Positions 58,816 to 64,000 of a stretch of DNA of 64,000 bases are shown here, piece after piece; the stretch's first letter is position 1; every line of letters starts with the position of its first letter. The DNA is from Annona cherimola (taxonomy: Eukaryota > Streptophyta > Magnoliopsida > Magnoliales > Annonaceae). The DNA is taken from the NCBI GenBank assembly GCA_030490835.1, contig CM059973.1, positions 62,996,008-63,060,007 of the forward strand, read 5' to 3'. The position numbers were made by a program, and so were the translations under genes. Under the pieces are notes generated by a model. The model saw nothing but the letters and a program-made list of their open reading frames with translations. It was not told where the DNA came from and made no database searches.

Positions 58816-60059
58816 TCATTGCAAAATTGATATATTCTTGGCCCATAGAAGATTTAGGTATGCATATGATGTGTGTTATGATGCATGTGCATGATTGATT
58901 ATGTCTTGAATGATTATAGAGATAATATAGTCATTGGATTATAATTTTGAGTGTTTTTTCCAAAATGGATTAAATCAATATATTTAATTTTGATATGAAT
59001 GTTAATTAAAAAGTATAGGGAAGTCAACTTCTAAAATTAGCAATATGTTTTTTAGTAGAAGAAGGGTTTCATTTGGCACCTCTCTTTCCTTCCTTCTTCT
59101 TTGTCTCTTTTTTCTTCTTTCTCCCTCATGCCATTTATCTTCTATACCTATTTCAACCCCACCTAAGCATTGTCAAATTCTCATTAGACGTAAATAGAGC
59201 AAGGGCATTAGTGTGGCATTGATGTGTGAAGTTAGGGATTTGAAGAAAATTGAAAAAATGGGATTTCAAGCAAGTTGTTTGCTCTTTTTTTAAATAAATC
59301 ACATATCTAAGTCACAAATGAATTGCTTAAACTTTTCATACAAGTATTGTAAATGGGATTCGTAATTTAGATTATTTTTAATTGTTCCAAGGTTGTGTAG
59401 AGGTTAAGATTGTGGAAAATTGAGGGTTTTGATAAAAATATATTTAAAATATATAAGATTGATCTTGGTTGATTTTATATAGGATTTCTATGATTCTTAA
59501 ATAATTTTCATCAATTATTTGATAAAATGCCTAAGAGAATCAACCAAGCATCTTTTGGAATAAAATGTGAAATTAACACGTTAATGATACATGTAATATA
59601 TTAGAATGATGAATACTAAAAGAGTGAGCTTGGGGTTTGGGGTTGTTAAAGTGGATTTGAAGCATGGGAGGTGTAAAAGTATATTTTGGTTCATAACATT
59701 AAGATTTGGTTAGCGAAGTGTTGTGCATGCATGACATGGTAATCTTGAGAGTCGGTAATAGTTATAGTTTTTTATATGAATATATTATAGTTAATTTAGT
59801 GCAACAGCTCGAATTTTTCTTAAAAGAAGTTTTAAGCTTGATATTCTTATGTAAACCTAAACGATTTAGAATGCAGTGAAGATTAAATTGATTAGTTATT
59901 ACTTTGAAATTGTATGTGAAACTTAACTTCGTAGCTAAGGTGCAAAATATTTTTTTACAAGGGAAGAAAACCACGCTTGGATTGATTGCATACAGGTACC
60001 CTGTTATTTCAATATTTTGGTATGTCTTCATGAAAAATCGTGTAGAGTTCCTAGAGTAT
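58816..60059. other. AT-rich stretch, possibly old LTR remnants; no gene recognised
   Basis: A pyrimidine-rich segment at 59,075-59,135 resembles, in the reverse sense, the purine leaders of the giant LTRs, but no ends or shared motifs were found. Frames at 59762-60031 (minus) and 59904-60140 (plus) are not recognisable. Confidence 0.35.
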
Positions 60060-60990
60060 CATGTAGGATTTAGGGATTTTATGAAATCCATTATATTGAT
60101 TGCTCAGAAAGATTTGACATATTCTTACTTTGTAGTATAATACGGGTCATTTTACCAATTGTTCTATTTTTCTTTCAATCACAGCATTTTGTTTTGATGT
60201 GGCAAAATTGTGAGCTCTTTTTTTATGGCATGCACTTTGCATAGCTTATGAAATTGATAACTTGCAAATTCTCCCAATAATCAATTCTTAAAAATTTTTA
60301 GATAATGCCTATTTTATTTTTTAATAAGAGTCTTACATTAATTAAAATAAGAAAAGGAATCTAATTTTTACTCCAAAAAATATACTCGTATCATATGTAT
60401 AAATTCATCAATAAAGAGAAGAAAATACCTTTTGCCAACTAAAGATGTATTTTATGAAGGCACCATATATGAACAAAAACCAACTCCAACGGTGTTTGGC
60501 TCTTCAGGATGATTTAAGAAATGATAGTCCATGCATTTTGCCATAAATATAGCCATTGCATACTTTTTTATGCAGTAATTGGTAGAAGCTCAATAATCAT
60601 TTTCTCTTTTTTAACACTTTCAAGCTACTAAGATTCAAGTGATCAAATCTTAAATATCATAATGCGGAGTTATTCATATTTTTGTAATTTAATGTATATC
60701 CTTAAGTTAGATGTATTATAAAAGAAAACACATTATTAGAGATTATCTTCAATATGGTAATTAATTGTCTTTTTTATTGGGATTAATTTTCTCTCTTGTT
60801 TATCAATAATGAAGCATTTTTCATTATCAAATTTCACCATATAGTCTCTTTTGTCTAGTTGGCCCACATTTCATAAATTTTGGGCAGGCTCGTAATATAA
60901 ATAATATAATTGATGAATTTAGAATTTTTATCTTTTCATTTTATAGGAATAATGTTTTTCATTTAGTATTTTTGGTTTTGTCATTCCCAA
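60060..60990 (-). pseudogene. Degenerate copia protease/integrase fragment
   Basis: On the minus strand, right to left, are a post-protease region (DYMVKFDNEKCFIIDKQERK near 60,800-60,860), a GAG-pre-integrase zinc region (RFDHLNLSSLKVLKKRK and KVCNGYIYGKMHGLSF, 60,510-60,640), integrase core words (~60,400-60,470) and GEFASYQFHKLC near 60,260. It ends with TSKQNAVIER and NRTIGKMTRIILQSKNMS at 60,110-60,200. Stops and frameshifts are frequent. No RT follows. It is a truncated relative of the Tork-like element at the window start. Confidence 0.82.
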
Positions 60991-61463
60991 GAGTTATTTT
61001 AGACTTCATGTTTTCATCGATTTTGAAAAAATAATGACTTGATATAAATTCAATTTGTATAACCATATAAATTAATCATTATCCCTAGAATTATATATAT
61101 TAACTGATATATAGGCTTAATTTACAAGACTGCATAAATGATTAGATTTTTCATACCAGCATAAATGGTATTAAATATAATAGACGGAGTGAATTTCTAA
61201 TAACTATGAAGGTTGAAAAATGGATAGGTTTATATTCATTATGTGCTTCTTTTATAGTTATTTAGTTAGTAAATTAGTGGAAATATAAGATAAATTTAAA
61301 TAAGAAATTATAATATCTTAACTCAATATTATAAATTTATGATTTATTTAGTTGAAGTTATTAGATTATAGAAATAGGGTTGAACTGTATATGCATTAAA
61401 AAATTTTCATAAACACAAATATATACTGGAGTTTTGCCTGTTTATATTGAAAATGGTAATTTG
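60991..61463. other. No recognised features
   Basis: Very AT-rich DNA. It may include leader or gag remnants of the copia fragment to the left, since that element runs leftwards, but I could not recognise any motif. Confidence 0.35.
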
Positions 61464-61475
61464 CAAATACACCTA

Positions 61476-61600
61476 CTTTTTTTTTATGGCCAAGAGCCCA
61501 ATGCTCTTTTGGCAGTGTTTGCATTCAATAGGATTCGAGTCCCAATCATGAGGTAGCCTTGTCTCAATAAGTGACCAACAGTGCTAAGGCCAGGCTCTCA
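61476..61600 (-). mobile_element. Short tRNA-derived SINE (125 bp), minus strand
   Basis: Flanked by an exact 12-bp direct repeat, CAAATACACCTA (61464-61475 and 61601-61612). On the minus strand the head TGGCCTTAGCACTGTTGGTC is A-box-like and GGGACTCGAATCC is the B box. The 3' part ends TTGGGCTCTTGGCCATA then A9. It differs from the S1/S2 family in its tail and resembles small Au-type plant SINEs in length. Confidence 0.85.
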
Positions 61601-61612
61601 CAAATACACCTA

Positions 61613-62456
61613 ATTAGTTTGACTATAATTACAAATATAAACACGTAATTTTAGAAATTATAAATAACTCTTAAATAGTTTGACCATAATTGCAAATATA
61701 CTCATGCTATTACAGCATCGTACACACTGTTATGACGTGAGTATATGTGCAATTTTGAAAATTAAATAGTTATATTTAGCTTTTGCAAATGTACCTAGGT
61801 AGTTTATATATCTTTGCAAATATATCTACGTTGTAATGATAAAGTAATTGCGCCATAGCAGCATAGGCATATTTGCAATTATGTTCAAACTATATGGGTA
61901 TTTAAACTTATAGTTAGACTTTATGAGTATATTTGCAAATTACCCATATATATAATCATTCCATGCAAAGGTTATATGGAAAATTATAAGTTAATATGAA
62001 GAAAATTTGTATGGTGTATACGTGCATTTTATATATAATCTTATGCTCATCCAAAATGTTAGGAATTTTGGCTTCGTATAAAATTTTTGGCTATATAAAC
62101 ATTTATAAGTAGTAAAAATTTTCTGCATATATGCAACGATGTTGTGAGGTGATATATAATTTGGCCTTACATATAGCAAAATTTTAAGACTTATAGTGGG
62201 AATTTTGCTGCACTTATATACACCATCAGATGCAACCAAAGTTCACCATTTACAAATTAAATGTTGCAAAATAAAAAATCTCGAAAAAAATTGCTCCGTA
62301 AAGTGAACCTTCTTATCTTTGGCTTACCTCTTAGAGTTGAAAATCAGTGGGTGCTCGATGATCCGGATTGCCGCTATCTCGCGGATTTCCGATGGACTCG
62401 AAGCTCTAACCTTTTATACATACGCATACAATGGTATTTATTATCTGATCATCTGA
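61613..62456. other. Degenerate AT-rich DNA with recurring phrase; no gene recognised
   Basis: The phrases GCAAATATACTCA/CCTAC, AATTGCAAATATA and GTTTGACTATAATT recur loosely on both sides of the SINE (61,440-61,940), suggesting an old tandem or inverted repeat. Positions 62,240-62,450 are less AT-rich and include GATCCGGATTGCCGC, but nothing recognisable is encoded. Confidence 0.35.
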
Positions 62457-62618
62457 TCATCTAATATCAATATTAATATAAATCTCTACCCCTACTATTA
62501 GAGTTGGAATAATAACAATCTTCATCCCCACTACTGGACTTGGAGACTCATAGCTACATGCAGCTGCCATAGCAGTAATGGTGAGTACCACCACTCTCCG
62601 GAAGGGGAGACGGGACAT
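62457..62618 (-). CDS. Possible small secreted (arabinogalactan-peptide-like) protein, 53 aa
   Basis: From the ATG at 62616-62618, the minus strand encodes a 53-residue protein. It has a basic N-terminus and hydrophobic segment (MSRLPFRRVVVLTITAMAAA), a short SYESPSPVVG stretch and a second hydrophobic segment (MKIVIIPTLIVGVEIY). Signal peptide, SP-rich core and hydrophobic tail is the plan of GPI-anchored AG-peptides, but the SP core is short and the C-terminus is not typical. A TATA-like run lies at ~62,741-62,750, giving a ~95-nt leader. A GT splice donor at GTAGTGGGG is possible, so this may be only a first exon. Confidence 0.33.
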   Translation of the reverse strand: MSRLPFRRVVVLTITAMAAACSYESPSPVVGMKIVIIPTLIVGVEIYINIDIR

Positions 62619-62764
62619 CTTGGATCGATCGACTAAACTGTAGACTTTCTTGTTTGGTGATATTATCTGAGGGAATCTGCTGCTTCTAGCGGGAGGGAGC
62701 AATGCATGGAAAACATACATACATACGTGCGCATAGACACATATATATATATGAAATAATATTT

Positions 62765-63084
62765 CACTGCATACAATTACACGGTGCAATCCTATGCAAA
62801 ACGGCCCCATTTGATCATGAATAGGTCATCTATTAGCATATTAATTTTCATCTAAATTAAATATGTGTATAAGCCCTAGCTTAAAATGGGTCAAGATCAT
62901 TGTAATAAAATAATTAAACATAAATATCAATTTTCAAGATATATTTTCAATATCTAAACCGTCTAAAGTATAATTTTTACATAAATAACTTATTATATAA
63001 AGTATCATAACGTTCTAATATATGTGGGGCTCATTTTGTTGCGGATTATATTATAATTATGGTGCAGTCAGCCCGCACCTGAAA
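62765..63084. mobile_element. MITE of family M2, copy d
   Basis: Starts near ACTGCATACAATTACACGGTGCA and ends TATAATTATGGTGCAGTCAG. The interior matches the family series (CATTTGATCATGAATAGG, TTAATTTTCATCTAAATT, AATATCTAAACCGTCTAAAG). Confidence 0.78.
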
Positions 63085-63107
63085 AGTACTTTTTTAATAA
63101 TATCCCA

Positions 63108-63453
63108 GTGCATATGACTGCATGAAACAATGTTATGCAAAATTAGGCCCACTTGATCATGAATAAGACAACTATCTCACTCATTATATTTATAATATAG
63201 TCTTTATTAGCATATCGATTTTCTTCCAAATCAAATATATGTATGGGTCCCATCTTAAAATGAGACAAAATCCGTGTAATAAAATATTTTAACTTAAATG
63301 TCAATTTTAAAATTGCATTTTCAAAATCTAAATCATCTAAAGTCTGATTTTTACATGGATAACTGATTATATAAAATATCATAACATTCTAATATGTATA
63401 GGATTCATTTTGCAGTGAATTATATTGTAATTATAATGCGTCCGTCAGCACCT
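63108..63453. mobile_element. MITE of family M2, copy e
   Basis: Lies 23 bp from copy d in the same orientation. CCCACTTGATCATGAATAAG, CCATCTTAAAATGAGACAAA, TAATAAAATATTTTAA, AATCTAAATCATCTAAAGTC and TGCAGTGAATTATATTGTAA follow the family order. The ends are degenerate. Confidence 0.78.
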
Positions 63454-63625
63454 GACACTTTCTCTACATATATTGGTGTCGGCTAGGTGCCATTTGACAC
63501 TTCCTGGATGCGTGCATGCTTCGGCCTTTGAGAGTCATCGACGTAGCTAAGGTACACTATAGTAATGGGAAGAGTTTGTACGTAAATTTTCCCCTGGCAT
63601 CTGCCTACTCCATCGCACCGCATCC

Positions 63626-63730
63626 ATGGAGAAATTCCTCTTTCAGCTCTTATTCATATCGAGGGTCTTTATAACTGAAAACTCGTATAAACTGCAAAAA
63701 TTTTTCAAAGTGGGGGTGTGTGCAAAATAA
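63626..63730 (+). pseudogene. Second copy of the short signal-peptide-like ORF start (34 aa)
   Basis: MEKFLFQLLFISRVFITENS and 14 further residues to a TAA. The first ten codons and ~20 bp of 5' flank match 48,227. Both copies lie within ~175 bp downstream of an M2-family MITE. This suggests a duplicated segment containing MITE, promoter and gene start, later decayed after codon ~10. Confidence 0.33.
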
Positions 63731-64000
63731 CTTATCTTTTCAGTATTGCCACGTCGTTCATCCAAAGACTATGTCTGCAGCTCATAAGTTGTGCGCCTGC
63801 AACTCATACAAGCTGCATGGAAAATTTTCCATTATGATGACGAAACGAGCTGACAAAAGTACATTCGAAAATTTCCACTTATTAATAGCCATTTTCAGGC
63901 CATGTTGACTAGGTGGCATTAATGCATACACAAGAAACTGTTGCAAACAACTTTGACAATTTTGGCATGGATTACATTATTTCAGCTAAAAAAATATGTC
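63731..64000. other. No recognised features at the right edge
   Basis: Contains an open frame at 63720-63908 without recognisable product. The words CTCATAAGTTGTGCGCCTGC and CTCATACAAGCTGCATGG look like a short imperfect duplication. Confidence 0.4.

Noticed and set aside
1..64000. A new defence, biosynthetic or toxin-type gene system
   Set aside because: I read both strands and found only transposable-element proteins, cell-wall-type repeats and short unsupported frames; no clustered unknown enzymes are present.

Overview
The window is AT-rich eukaryotic nuclear DNA, most likely from a flowering plant. I infer this from plant-type Ty1-copia and LINE elements, tRNA-derived SINEs, large LTRs, many small inverted-repeat elements and remnants of cell-wall hydroxyproline-rich proteins. 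I cannot name the species. Almost everything is transposable-element sequence. The only longer host-type reading frame is a secreted proline-rich repeat protein near 50.7-51.7 kb.

Layout. 1-4.3 kb: decayed minus-strand copia element (RNase H, RT, integrase, protease, gag, then leader/LTR). 5.2-5.5 kb: a 163-bp tandem duplication. 7.2-13.9 kb: a TRIM-like LTR and two related AT-rich long-LTR-like repeats. 14,067-22,391: a nearly complete SIRE-type copia retrotransposon with LTRs, primer-binding site, gag, broken pol and polypurine tract. 22.4-28.5 kb: an extensin-like pseudogene of about ten ~80-bp units, cut by a small palindromic element and by a 4.8-kb Mutator-like element with a 9-bp target duplication; that element itself holds a SINE and a minisatellite. 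28.5-39.2 kb: a plus-strand L1-type LINE, cut in its first ORF by a 4.9-kb solo LTR, which carries a MITE. 39.46-40.05 kb: a hAT-type element. 40.1-48.2 kb: an old copia-like LTR and a long-inverted-repeat element split by a 5.6-kb solo LTR, flanked by two MITEs of one family. 48.2-52 kb: a short signal-peptide-like start and the proline-rich gene. 52.2-58.8 kb: SINE, MITEs and a 3.9-kb solo LTR splitting another MITE. 58.8-64 kb: decayed copia integrase, a SINE, a possible small secreted peptide gene, two MITEs and a second copy of the short signal-peptide-like start.

How the parts relate. The order of insertions can be read from nesting: the extensin-like gene was hit by the Mutator-like element and flanked by the LINE; the LINE was hit by a giant LTR; that LTR was hit by a MITE. 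The SIRE-type element is young (about ten LTR mismatches in ~1.28 kb by eye) and sits 12 bp upstream of the pseudogene's TATA box. Three giant solo LTRs of one family (3.9, 4.9 and 5.6 kb) without internal regions point to repeated LTR-LTR recombination. I found no CRISPR, operon, phage or prokaryotic system and no convincing functional tRNA or rRNA gene. Nothing here is a clear new defence or regulatory system; the most original items are the proline-rich repeat protein, the CpG-rich palindromic array in the copia LTR and the Mutator-like element.
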